DNA of 64,000 bases from Sesamum alatum (Eukaryota > Streptophyta > Magnoliopsida > Lamiales > Pedaliaceae). The DNA lies in assembly GCA_034509735.1 (NCBI GenBank), contig JACGWO010000012.1:496001-560000 (forward strand), read 5' to 3'. The notes under the pieces were generated by a model, which saw only the letters and a program-made list of their open reading frames with translations, had not been told where the DNA came from and did no database searches. The translations under genes and the position numbers were made by a program. Positions 1 through 11,700 of this stretch are shown in pieces (within the stretch, counting starts at the first letter, position 1; every line of letters begins with the position of its first letter).

Positions 1-2269
1 ACCACTCTTCGATTATATGACTAGGAATCCATCTTATTCAACATAAAAATGCACTACTACTACATCTAAAACACTCTTTTGAGCCATGGACTGAGCTTTG
101 TACCTTTGCACAACGACAAACTCCTTTAAAACAAATTTAGACACATGTTCACTTTTATCTTAGCCATATTGAGGGCTTTGTCAACGTTCGTCGTACGTCC
201 GGATACATGTCTAATACTCAACACAATCGTAGAAAACATCTTGTGTTTACAGTCCTTATCATTGACTATAGAGGACTCTTTTTTGGCTATAAATATATTC
301 GTATTGACTCTAATAATCAATATTAAAGCAACTTCTCAATTATATGACTGGAACTCCATCTTATTCAACATAAAATGCACCAGTACTACATCAAAAACAC
401 TCTTTTTGCACCATGAACTCAGCTTTGTACCTTTGCACAACGACAAACTCCTTTAAACAAATTTAGACACTTATTCCGTTTTATCTTTGCCATGTTGTCT
501 GCTTGGTCAACCTTCGTAATCAATCATACGTCCGGATACATGCCTAATACTCAACACAATCGTAGGAAATACCTTGTGTTGTTAGTCCTTATCATTGAAT
601 GATAGATGACTCATTTCTGGCTATAAATATATTCGTATTGACTCTAATAATCAATATTAAAGCCACTCTTCAATTATACGACTAGCACTCTATCTTATTC
701 AACATAAAAATGCACCAGGACTACATCTAGAACACTGTTTTGAGCCATGGAGTCAGCTTTATACCTTTGCGCAATGACAAACTCCTTTAAACCAGTTTAG
801 ACACTAATGCACTTGTATCTTTGCCATATCGGGGGCTTGGAGAACTTTCATAATCAATCGTACGACCGGATACATGCCTAATACTCAACACAATTGTAGG
901 AAACACCTTGTGCTTTCAGTCCTTATCATTGACGGATAGATAACTCATTTTTGGCTATAAATATATTTGTACTGACTTTAATAATCAATATTAAAGCCAC
1001 TTATATGACGAGAACTCCATCTTAATCAACATAAAAATGCACTAGTATTACATCTAAAACATTCTTTTGAGTCATGGACTCAGCTTTGTACCTTTGCACA
1101 ACGACAAACTCCTTTAAACAAATTTAGACACTTATTCCCTTTTATCTTTGCTATTTCGAGGGCTTGGTCAATGTTCGTAATCAATCGTTCGTCCGGATAC
1201 ATGCCTAATACTCAACACAATCGTAGGAAACATCTTGTGTTTTCAGTCTTTATCATTGACTGATAGATGACTCTTTTTTGGCTATAAATATATTCGTATT
1301 GACTCTAATAATAAATATTAAAGTCACTTTTCGATTATACGACTAGGACTCCATGTTACTCAACATAAAATGCACTAGGACTACATCTAGAACACTCTTT
1401 TGAGCCATGGACTCAACTTTGTACCTTTGCGCAACGACAAACTCCAAACAAATTTAGACTCTAATGCACTTTTATCTTTACCATATCGAGGACTTGGAGA
1501 ACCTTCATAATCAATCGTACGTCTGGATACATGCCTAATACTCAACACAATCGTAGGAAACACATTATGCTTTTAGTCCTTTTCATTGACTGGTAGATAA
1601 CTCATTTTTTGCTATAAATATATTCGTATGGACACTAATAATCAATATTAAAGCCACTCTTCTATTATATGACTAGAACTCCATCTTATTCAACATAAAA
1701 ATGCACTAGGACTACATCTGAAACACTCTTTCGAGCCAGGAATCAACTTTGTACCTCTGCGCAACAACATACTACTTTAAACAAGTTTAGACACTAATGC
1801 ACTTTTATCATTTCCATATCGAGGGCTTGGAGAACCTTCATAATCGATTATGCCCGGATACATGCCTAATACTCAACACAATCGTGGGAAACACCTTGTC
1901 CTTTCAGTCCTTATCATTGACTAACAGATGACTCATTTTTTGGCTATAAATATATTCGTATTGATTCTAATAATCAATACTAAAGCCACTTTTCGATTAT
2001 TTGACTAGGACTCCATCTTATTCAACATAAAAATGCACTAGGACTACATGTAGAACACTGTTTTGAGCCATGGACTCAGCTTTATACCTTTGCGCAATGA
2101 CAAACTCCTTTAAACAAGTTTAGACACTAATGCACTTTTATCTTTGCCATATTGAGGGCTTGAAGAACCTTCATAATCAATCGTATGACCGGATGCATGA
2201 CTAATACTCAACACAATCATTGGAAATACCTTGTGCTTTCAGTTCTTATCATTAACTGATAGATAACTC
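1..2269 (+). repeat. Tandem satellite, ~330-bp monomer, + array, block 1
   Basis: Seven head-to-tail monomers; the array continues off the left edge. The CCATGG-containing core recurs near 84, 411, 746, 1073 and 1408, a spacing of 327-335 bp. Every monomer carries the TATA-like string GCTATAAATATATTCG and the string CGTCCGGATACATGCC. Two monomer classes are mixed. Class A has 'actacatctaaaac', 'gcacaacgac', 'acacttattccc' and 'cttggtcaacgttcg'. Class B has 'actacatctagaac', 'gcgcaacgac', 'acactaatgcac' and 'cttggagaaccttc'. The order here is roughly A A B A B B B. No coding potential is seen; the open frames are translations of the monomer. Confidence 0.97.
2260..2269. repeat. Target-site duplication (left) of LINE at 2270-5085
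   Basis: TAGATAACTC occurs here directly before the T-run of the LINE 3' end and again at 5086-5095 directly after its truncated 5' end. The satellite resumes in phase after the second copy. Confidence 0.85.
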
Positions 2270-2614
2270 TTTTTTTTTTTTTAGGTAAATGTAAATTTCG
2301 TAAAAAAAGGAGTGTTTACAACAATGACAAAGGCAAAAACAGCCCTGTCCGGAGAGTGTTCCCAGGAAGGCAACAGCGATTCAGCGATCCTAGGCACAAA
2401 GCAACATCAACAAGCCAATCACAACAAGGGGCAAAAGAGGAAAACACAACAACAAGCCATTCCAAAGCGGAATCAATGGCAGAAAAAACAAAAGAACAGA
2501 CCAATCACGGCAGCAAGCCGACCCAAAACAACAAAGGGGAAAATCAACAAGCCAACCCAAAAAAAAAAAAAAAACAACGGTCAACAACAATCAACAACCG
2601 ACAAGAACCAGCAA
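2270..2614 (-). other. LINE A 3' UTR and poly-A tail
   Basis: A purine/pyrimidine-biased stretch between the ORF2 stop and the T-run. It is rich in 'caac/aaca' words and holds an A-run near 2560-2573. Open frames on both strands here (up to about 145 codons) are low-complexity Q/N/K-rich translations without recognisable domains. The same UTR recurs at 36720-37200, which is better explained by element homology than by a gene. Confidence 0.8.
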
Positions 2615-5085
2615 TTATTCAACAGGGTGGCTCCATGGGATACGCCAAAGGCAGAAAAGGGCAAAAGTTTGAAGTGTGGGCTTCAAGTCATCACCGCGGA
2701 TGCGAGTGCATACCTGCTCAAGAACAAGATCCACCAAAGCATTAACTGAAAGGGAGGAGTTTTGGAATCTACGAGCATTACGCTCGCGCCAAATGTGATA
2801 GACAAGCGAGGCAAGAGTGGCACGGTATGCTGCGTTAATGATATGCTTACCACGCCATCGAATGGAGGCCCATCTGATGCCTAAAATCCACAAAGAATGA
2901 GGCCATTGAATCTTGGTACGCTGTCTAAGAAGGGAGAGGCATCTCCGGGAGAAAGTGCATTCAAAGAAGAGGTGAGCGTGGCTCTCAGCCATTCCAGAAT
3001 TACAGAGGACGCACTCCCAAGAATCCGGAGGGCACCAAGGCTTATCCATGGTAGAGACACGCTCTCTAATAGCGAGCCACTGAATAAAAAGATTTCGGTG
3101 AATGCGGAAAGGGCCATGGAAAGAGGAAGACCACTCCACCTTCGGTCCGGGGGGTTGGAAGATGCCCAGAGCGTCCGAGTTAGAGAGTGAACCGTTATGG
3201 GAGCTCCAAAGAATCCGGGAGGGTCCAGGGGAGATCGGAGGGAGAGAAGCCAAGATATCAAAAAGTTCAAAATTTGTGATAGACCAGTTCCATTGCCCCG
3301 AACGGATGACAGGCCCCAAAGATGCATCGAGCGGGATGCCGGTGATAGCGGGACCCTGGGGAAACCGGTGAATGAGAACGCCCAGGGGGTGCCAAGGGTC
3401 CTGCCAAAGTTGGAATTGAGGGTCCAAGCCAATCTGAAAACGAACCCCATTCAGAAGAAAATGACGAAGCCGAATCATTTTGCGCCAACTCCAAGACCCA
3501 ATAGTCGGGGAGATAGTCCAAATAGTTGCTTTCCGAAGCCGATATTGCCAAATCCATTGAGCCCAAATTGAGTGGGGGGAGCGCTGAAGGACATCCCATA
3601 AATGCCGGATCATAAGGGATTGATTTAAGGGAGCAATAGGTCTAATTCCAAGACCTCCCGCATCTTTTGGTCGACACACTTGTTCCCAAGCGACTTTTGC
3701 ATAACCTCTATCAGAATGCCCTTGCCAAAGGAATTTACGGAATTTCTTCTCAATAATTTTAATGACTCCTTTTGGAAGGAAGAACGCCGAGCTCCAATAG
3801 GTGTGAAGAGAAGAGAGGACCGATTTGATGAGTTGGACTCTTCCTGCAAAAGAGAGGGGGAGTACCCGCCCAGCCCGCGATACGCTTATCAATCTTTTGG
3901 AGCAAAGGTTGACAGTTATGTAAAGTGAGGTGGGAGTGCAGAAGGGGGAGACCAAGATATTTGAGAGGGAGAACACCAGCTTGAAAACCAAGTATATGAT
4001 GGAGGTCGGGGCGCAGGGGCTCAGCCGACTTAGAGAGGATAAGTTGACTTTTGTCACGGTTAACCTAAAGGCCCGAGGCAAGAGATAACTATTCCAGGGC
4101 GTCACTGAAAACCTGGATCGAGGGGGCTTCCGCACGGCAAAAGAGGATAAGGTCATCAGCAAAGGAAGACAGAAGAGGCCCAGTTCCTTGCATTGCAGGT
4201 GAAATGCAAAGGGTTTTTCAGCAATAGATTTTTGGAAATGGAGATGAAAGACTTCCATGCATAAGACGAAGAGGTAGGGGGAGAGCGGATCTCCCTGTCG
4301 AAGTCCCCTACTACCTTGGAAAAATCCGTGGGGCTCACCGTTGAGGCAAATGGAGAATGAAGTGGTGAAATGCATTCCTCAATCCATGCAATGAGGATAT
4401 CCGGGAATTGGAATAGTCAAAGTACTGCAATAATGAAGTCCCACTCTAGAGATCAAAAGCTTTCCGAAGGTCAACTTTAAGCGCGGCTCTAGGAGGACCA
4501 CTTTTCCGGTTGTACCCGCTGAATAGCTCTTGGGCAAGAAGGATGTTGTCCAAAATTCTTCTTCCTGGAATAAAGGCATTTTGTGACGGGCTGATAATGT
4601 GCTCAAGGACTAGTTTGATGCGCTGAAAAATGATCTTAGAGATGACCTCGTAGAGGATATTACAGCAAGAGATTGGACGAAAATCATTCACAAACCCCGG
4701 GAGTTGAACTTTTGGGACAAGTGTAATGATGGTGGCATTGATTTGCTTAAGAATTCTCCCGGAGAGGAAGAATTCCCGAATAGCAGCAACAAATTCATCA
4801 CCAATAATGGGCCAAGCAGCTTTGAAGAAAGCAGATGAGAAGCCATCAGGACCCGGAGATTTATCATCCGGAATGTCAAAAAGAGCCGATTTGATGTCAC
4901 CGTGTGTAACCGGCCAGGTCATTCTAGAGCTTAACTCAGCAGGGATAGAAAAGCGGAGGAAAGGAACCAAGTGGCTCAGTGAGACGGTGGATCGTGTTCT
5001 AGGGCCCCCGAGTAAGCGCTCATAAAAGCTCACGAATTCGGACTGCACCTCATTCGGGGAAGTGAGAAGAGCCCCGTCATTATTG
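2615..5085 (-). pseudogene. LINE ORF2 remnant: reverse transcriptase + zf-RVT (LINE A)
   Basis: This would encode the polymerase of a plant L1 LINE, which copies element RNA at a nicked target. The upstream part is open at 4446-5048 (200 codons), with DKSPGPDGF at residues 62-70, NDFRPISCCN at 121-130, QNAFIPGRRI at 156-165 and KVDLRKAFD at 191-199; these are typical RT_nLTR blocks. The frame then shifts. The long frame 2615-4375 (586 codons) has RGLRQGDPLSPY at residues 23-34. The catalytic FADD is present but in another frame (codons near 4152-4163). The normal frame resumes around residue 168 and ends with a zf-RVT-like region (about 400-485, with CVLCNSGMAESHAHLFFEC). At least two or three frameshifts and the missing endonuclease make it non-functional. 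Confidence 0.92.
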
Positions 5086-7484
5086 TAGATAACTCATTTT
5101 TTGCTATAAATATATTCGTATTGACTCTAGTAATCAATACTAAAGCCACTCTTCGATTATATGACTAGGAATCCATCTTATTCAACATAAAAATGCACTA
5201 CTACTACATCTAAAACACTATTTTGAGCCATAGACTCAGCTTTGTACCTTTGTACAACGACAAACTCCTTTAAACAAATTTAGACACTTATTCCCTTTTA
5301 TCTTTGCCTAATTGAGGGCTTTGTCAATGTTTGTAATAAATCGTACGTCCGGATACTTGCCTAATACTCAACACAATCGTAAAAAATTTTTTTGTGTTTT
5401 CAGTCCTTATCATTGACTGATAGATGACTCTTTTTTGGCTATAAATATATTCGTATTGACTCTAATAATCAATATTAAAGCCACTCTTCGATTATATGAC
5501 TAGGACTCCATCTTATTCAACATAACATGCACTAGGACAACATCCAGAACACTCTTTTTAGCCATGGACTCAGCTTTGTACCTTTGCGCAACGACAAACT
5601 CCTTTAAACAAGTTTAGACACTAATGCACTTTTATCTTGTCCATATCGAGTACTTGGAGAACCTTCATAATCAATCGTACGTCCGGATACATGCCTAATA
5701 CTCAACACAATCGTAGGAAACACCTTGTGCTTTCAGTCCTTATCATTGACTAATAGATAACTCATTTTTGGCTGTAAATATATTCGTATTAACTCTAATA
5801 ATCAATATTAAAGCCACTCTTCGATTATATGACTAGAACTCCAACTTATTCAACATAAAAATGCACTAGTACTACATCTAAAATACTATTTTGAGCTATG
5901 GACTCAGCTTTGTACCTTCGCACAAAGACAAACTCCTTTAAATGAATTTAGACACTTATTCCCTTTTCTCTTTGCCATATCGAGGGCTTGGTCAACCTTC
6001 GTAATCAAACATACGTCCGGATACATGCCTAATACTCAACACAATCGTAGGAAACACCTTGTGTTGTTAGTCCTTATCATTGAATGATAGATGACTCATT
6101 TCTGGCTATAAATATATTCGTATTGACTCTAATAATCAATATTAAAGCCACTCTTCAATTATACGACTAGCACCAGGACTACATCTAGAACACTCTTTTT
6201 GAGCCATGGACTCAACTTTGTTCCTTTGCGCAACGACAAACTCCTTTAAACAAGTTTACACACTAATGCACTTCTATCTTTGCCATATCGAGGACTTGGA
6301 GAACGTTCATAATCAATCGTACGTCCCGTTACATGCCTAATACTCAACACAATTGTAGGAAACACGTTGTGCTTTCAGCCCTTATCATTGACTGATAGAT
6401 AACTCATTTTTGGCTATATATATATATTCGTATTGACTCTAATAATAAATATTAAAGCCACTCTTCCATTATATGACTAGGACTCCATCTTATTTAACAT
6501 AAAAATGCATTACTACTACATCTAAAACACTCTTTTGAGCCATGGACTCAGCTTTGTACCTTTGCACAACAAATCCTTTAAACAAATTTAGACACTTATT
6601 CCCTTTTGATCTTTGCCATATCGAGGGCTTTGTCAACATTCGTGATCAATCGTACGTCCGGATACATGCCTAATGCTCAACACAATTGTAGGAAACATCT
6701 TGTGTTTTCAGTACTTATCATTGACTGATGGAGGACTCTTTTTTGGCTATAAATATATTTGTATTGACTCTAATTAATCAATATTAAAGCCACTCTTCGA
6801 TTATACGACTAGGACTTAATCTTATTCAACATAAAAATGCACTAGGACTACATCTAGAACACTCTTTTGAGCCATGGACAGAACTTTGCGCAACGACAAA
6901 CTCCTTTAAACAAGTTTAGCACTAATGCACTTTTATCTTTTCCATACCGAGGACTTGGAGAACCTTCATAATCAATCGTACGTCACGATACATGCCTAAT
7001 ACTCAACACAATTGTCGGAAACACCTTGTGCTTTCAGCCCTTATCATTGACTGATAGATAACTCATATTTGGCTATAAATAAATTTGTATTGACTCTAAT
7101 AATCAATATTAAAGCCACTCTTCGATTATATGACTAGGACTCCATCTTATTCAACATAAAAAATGCACTAGTACTACATCTAAAACGCTCTTTTGAGCCA
7201 TGGACTCAGCTTTGTACCTTTGCACAACGACAAACTCCTTTAAACAAATTTAGACACTTATTCCCTTTTATCTTTGCCATATCGAGGGCTTTTTCAACGT
7301 TTGTGATCAATTGTACGTCCGGATACATGGCTAATACTCAACACAATTGTAGGAAACATCTTGTATTTTTCAGTCCTTATCATTGACTGATAGATGACTC
7401 TTTTTTGGCTATAAATATATTTGTATTGAATCTAATAATCAATATTAAAACCACTCTTTGATTATATGACTAGGACTCCATCTT
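5086..7484 (+). repeat. Satellite + array, block 2
   Basis: About seven monomers of the same family and orientation, starting with the right copy of the LINE A target duplication (5086-5095). A monomer near 6060-6120 shares with one near 577-640 the rare variant 'gttgttagtcc...gaatgatag'. One monomer near 6172 has lost about 34 bp ('actagcaccagg'). The block ends at the ATCTT target site of the solo LTR (7480-7484). Confidence 0.96.
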
Positions 7485-7485
7485 T

Positions 7486-7629
7486 GATGGGGACCATCCG
7501 AAGCTTACAACTCAAAGCAAGGAAGATCCTTTGAGAATTAATGGGGGCCCAATTACGCGGGCAAGAGCTAAGAAAATGAACAAATCTTTGATGATTGTTA
7601 TTGATGAAATCAACAGGTCAATGCATTAG
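7486..7629 (+). pseudogene. C-terminal tail of Ty3/gypsy polyprotein inside the LTR, copy 1
   Basis: A 47-codon reading frame opens immediately inside the LTR start and stops at TAG 7627-7629. It contains GPITRARAKKMNK. A (P)xTRxRAKK motif is common at the extreme C-terminus of plant Ty3/gypsy Pol proteins, in elements whose pol frame extends into the 3' LTR. The frame is open from the very first LTR base, which agrees with the upstream pol region having been lost in solo-LTR formation. It is a fragment with no function of its own. Confidence 0.7.
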
Positions 7630-7848
7630 AGATCAATAGAAGGTCCAATGATGAATATTCTTCAAGTAGATGGACTAGAATGCATCTAAATCGTTGGGCT
7701 CAAGGTTTGACTACTTCATTTGAAGAAAAGGAGGCCACAAATTCGTCCAACCCACCAAGCCCAAAAAGAGAGTCCATTATTTTTATCTAAATTAGTTTAT
7801 TTTCAGCATTAGAAGGCCAAGAACATCATAGTAGTCAAAGGGTCATTC

Positions 7849-8298
7849 GGTTTTTTTTTTTTTTAGGTAAAGCTAAATTGCATAAATAAAGGGAAGGTTA
7901 CATCAGTGACGTAGGCTAAGCGTCCAGTCCTCAAAAGAATGACGGCCCAGGAAGGCAACAATAATCAACCAATCCAGGGCAAAAACAACAACAACAACAG
8001 CAAAAAAGGCGACAAGCCAGTCCCAACAAGAAACACAAGCATAATCAACAACAATCAATCCTGGACAAAGGAGACAATGCACAATCAATCCCAGTCGCCG
8101 GAGAAGGAGCCAAACCGCCATCAGCAAGGGAAGGATTCAAATCAGAGTTTAGGGGTGGTGGAGCAACTTCCGAGAGCACTACACGTCGGGCTAGACGGAC
8201 GAGAGGGCGGAACGGAGTAAGGACGTGCTCGGACGCCGGCTTGAGGATTGGGAACGGGGCGGATGAGTTTGTAGGGGGCTGGACATCTTGTGCCGCCT
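7849..8298 (-). mobile_element. LINE B: heavily deleted LINE nested in solo LTR copy 1
   Basis: A 450-bp element with a poly-T start (poly-A tail), 3' UTR 'aggtaaagctaaattgcataaataaaggg', and then, directly, the N-terminal part of ORF1. It is flanked by the 14-bp duplication TCAAAGGGTCATTC (7835-7848 and 8299-8312). The same insertion with the same duplication exists at 14862-16863. Relative to that copy, B lacks about 1.55 kb (equivalent to 15103-16656), with the join near 8093. Only about 60 codons of the proline-rich ORF1 start remain, and the initiating frame is disturbed. Confidence 0.85.
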
Positions 8299-8418
8299 TC
8301 AAAGGGTCATTCTTGTTTTCCTAAGTTTTGTTAATGTGGTCAAAAGTGTTACTTTAATGCTCTTAAAGTCCCAAGGTTAGAATTAACTCTTGAGACCCTT
8401 GGGCATCCATTTGAAGCC

Positions 8419-8426
8419 TATAAAAG
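8419..8426 (+). promoter_or_regulatory. TATA box of solo LTR copy 1
   Basis: TATAAAAG in the second half of the LTR, in the position expected for the LTR promoter that marks the U3/R boundary. It is conserved at 16984-16991 in copy 2. Confidence 0.6.
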
Positions 8427-8723
8427 ACCATGGTTATCATTTGTAAAAATCAGACTTTGAATTAATATAAACTTTCTTCTAGTGAGGTTGAATTCTCTTT
8501 GTAGAGTTTCAATTGTTTAGAACTTATCAAGATACTTGAGCAATATCTTGTGGCGTTCACCATACCAAGGTTCTTGGCTGCCCATATAGCCAACGGGTCA
8601 GGGTGCTTTCATGCTTCAGGTACGATCAAACTATATCATCGATCTGGGATATCCGCTGCCTATTTCTATACGTTTGGTTCATGGATCCTTATATCCAATG
8701 GGTCTCACGTCCTATCCGTATCA

Positions 8724-11700
8724 ATCTTATTCAACATAAAATGCACTAGGACTACATCTAGAACACTCTTTTTGAGCCATGGACTCAGCTTTGTACCTTT
8801 GCGCAACGACAAACTCCTTTAAACAAGTTTAGACCCTAATGCACTTTTATCTTTGCCATATCGAGGACTTGGAGAACCTTCACAATCAATCTTACGTCCG
8901 CATACATGCCTAATACTCAACACAATCGTAGGAAACACCTTGTGCTTTCAGTCCTTATCATTAACTGATAGATAACTCATTTTTGGCTATAAATATATTC
9001 GTATTGATTCTAATAATCAATATTAATGCCACGCTTTGATTATATGACTAGGACTCCATCTTATTCAACATAAAAATGCACTAGTACTACATCTAAAACA
9101 CTCTTTTGAGCCATGGACTCAGCTTTGTACCTTTGCACAACGACAAACTACTTTAAACAAATTTAGACACTTATTCCCTTTTCATCTTTGCCATTCGAGC
9201 GCTTGGTCAACGTTCGTAATCAATCGTACTTCCGGATACATACCTAATACTCAACACAATCGTAGGAAACATCTTGTATTTTCAGTCCTTATTATTGACT
9301 GATAGATGACTTTTTTTCGACTATAAATATATTCATATTGACTATAATAATCAATATTAAATCCATCCTTCGATTATACGACTAGGACTCCATCTTATTC
9401 AATATAAAAATGCACTAGGACTACATCTAAAACACTCTTTCGAGCCAGGACTCAGCTTTGTGCCTTTGAACAACGACAAACTCCTTTAAACAAATTTAGA
9501 CACTAATGCACTTTTATTTTTTGCCATATCGAGGGCTTGGAGAACCTTCATAATCAATCATACGTCCGGATCCATGCCTAATACTCAACACAATTGTAGG
9601 AAACACCTTGTGCTTTCAGTCCTTATCATTGACTGATAGATAACTCATTTTTCGCTATAAATATATTCGTATTAACTCTAATAATGCATATTAAAGCCAC
9701 CCTTCTATTATATGACTAGAACTCAATCTTATTCAACATTAAAATGCAATAGGATTACATTTAGAACACTGTTTTGAGCCATGGACTCAGCTTTATACCT
9801 TTTGCGCAACGATTAACTCCTTAATCAAGTTTAGACACTAATGCACTTTTATCTTTGCCATATCGAGCGCTTGGAGAACCTTCATGATAAATCTTAGGTC
9901 CGGATACATGCCTAATACTCAACACAATCGTAGGAAACACCTTGTGCTTTCAGTCCTTATCATTAACTGATAGATAACTCATTTTTGGCTATAAATATAT
10001 TCGTATTGATTCTAATAATCAATATTAATGCCATGCTTTGATTATATGACTAGGAATCCATCTTATTCAACATAAAAATGCACTAGTACTACATCTAAAA
10101 CACTCTTTTGAGTCATGGACTCAGCTTTGTACCTTTGCACAACGACAAACTACTTTAAACAAATTTAGACACTTATTCCCTTTTATCTTTGCCATATCAA
10201 GGGCTTGGTCAATGTTCGTAATTAATCGTACTTCCGGATACATGCCTAATACTCAACACAATCGTAGGAAACATCTTGTATTTTCAGTCCTTATTATTGA
10301 CTGATAGATGACTTCTTTTCGACTATAAATATATCCGTATTGATTCTCATAATAAATACTAAAGCCCTTCTTCGATTATACGACTAGGCCTCCATCTTAT
10401 TAAACATAAAAATGCACTAGGACTACATCTAAAACACTCTTTCGAGCTAGGACTCAGCTTTGTGCCTTTGAACAACGACAAACTCCTTTAAACAAATTTA
10501 GACACTAATGCACTTTTATTTTTGCCATATCGATGGCTTGGAGAACCTTCATAATCAATCATATGTCCGGATACATGCCTAATACTCAACACAATCATAG
10601 GAAACACCTTGTGCTTTCAATCCTTATCATTGACAAATGGATGACTCATTTTTTGCCATAAATATATTCGTATTGACTCTAATAATCAATATTAAAGCCA
10701 CTGTTCGATTATATGACTAGGACTCCATCATATTCAACATAAAAATGCACTAGGACTACATCTAGAACACTGTTTTTAGCCATGGACTCAGCTTTATACC
10801 TTTGCGCAACGATAAAATCCTTTAAACAAGTTTAGACACTAATGCACTTTTATCTTTGCCATATTGAGGGCTTGGAGAACCTTCATCATCAATCGTACAT
10901 CCAGATACATGCCTAATACTCAACATAATTTTAGGAAATACCTTGTGCTTTCAGTCCTTATCATTAACTGATAGATAACTCATTTTTGGTTATAAATAAA
11001 TTTGTATTGACTCTAATAATCAATATTAAAGCCACTGTTCGATTAGGACTCCATCTTATTCAACATAAAAATGCACTAGTACTACATCTAAAACATTCTT
11101 TTGAGCCATGGACTTAGCTTTGTACCTTTGCCCAACCACAAACTCCTTTAAACAAATTTAGACACTTATTCCCTTTTATCTTTGCCATATCGAGGGCTTG
11201 GTCAATGTTCGTAATCAATCGTACGTCCGGATACATGCCTAGTACTCAACACAATCGTAGGAAAACATCTTGTGTTTTCAGTCCATATCATTGGCTGATA
11301 GATGGCTCTTTTCTGGCTATAAATAAATTTGTATTGACTCTAATAATTAATATTAAAGTCACTCTTCGATTATATGACTAGGACTCCATCTTATTCAACA
11401 TAAAAATGCACTAGTACTACATCTAAAATACTCATTTGAGCCATCGACTCAGCTTTGTACCTTTGCACAAACACAAACTCCTTTAAACAAATTTAGACAA
11501 TTATTCCCTTTTATCTTTGCCATATCGAGGGCTTGGTCATTGTTCGTAATCAATCGTACGTCCAGATACATGCCTAATACTCAACACAATCGTAGGAAAC
11601 TTCTTGTGTTTTCAGTCCTTATATTTGACTAATAGATGACTCTTTTCTGGCTATAAATATATTCATATTGACACTAATAATCAATATTAAAACCACTCTT

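Larger units (their letters stand above)
2270..5085 (-). mobile_element. 5'-truncated plant L1-type LINE (LINE A)
   Basis: A non-LTR retrotransposon in reverse orientation. It begins on the + strand with a run of about 13 T (the poly-A tail), then about 330 bp of 3' UTR, then ORF2 remnants up to 5085. It is flanked by a 10-bp duplication, TAGATAACTC, cut from the satellite, so this is a genuine target-primed insertion. The 5' truncation falls just upstream of the reverse transcriptase domain, so ORF1 and the endonuclease are absent. The 3' terminal sequence (aggtaaatgtaaattt) is shared with the fragment at 36720 and resembles those at 7849 and 14862. The element is dead because of truncation and frameshifts. 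Confidence 0.93.
7485..8723 (+). mobile_element. Ty3/gypsy solo LTR, copy 1, with nested LINE
   Basis: The element starts TGATGGGG and ends CGTATCA (TG...CA termini) and is flanked by the 5-bp duplication ATCTT (7480-7484 and 8724-8728), the hallmark of integrase-mediated insertion. Removing the nested LINE and one of its duplications leaves 775 bp by my count, the same as copy 2 at 14498-17288. No internal region or second LTR is present, so it is a solo LTR left by LTR-LTR recombination. A TATA box lies at 8419-8426. The first 144 bases encode the tail of a gypsy polyprotein that runs into the LTR. Confidence 0.88.

Noticed and set aside
126..456. Open frames of 60-105 codons in the satellite (many similar ones at 12395-12639, 18845-19162, 23837-24058, 32492-32686, 51353-51610)
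   Set aside because: They recur with the monomer on both strands, are broken in most copies, and have no start, domain or codon bias. They are translations of the repeat.
2312..2749. Q/N/K-rich open frames of 129-145 codons
   Set aside because: They lie in the 3' UTR of LINE A and are low-complexity. The related UTR at 36720-37200 has the same composition bias with a different frame.
2897..3571. + strand open frames of 89-124 codons opposite LINE ORF2
   Set aside because: They are antisense shadows of the zf-RVT/RT coding region, which explains the openness.
8550..8822. 90-codon open frame (also at 17115-17339)
   Set aside because: It spans the end of the solo LTR and the start of the satellite, so it is a junction artefact present in both copies of the duplication.
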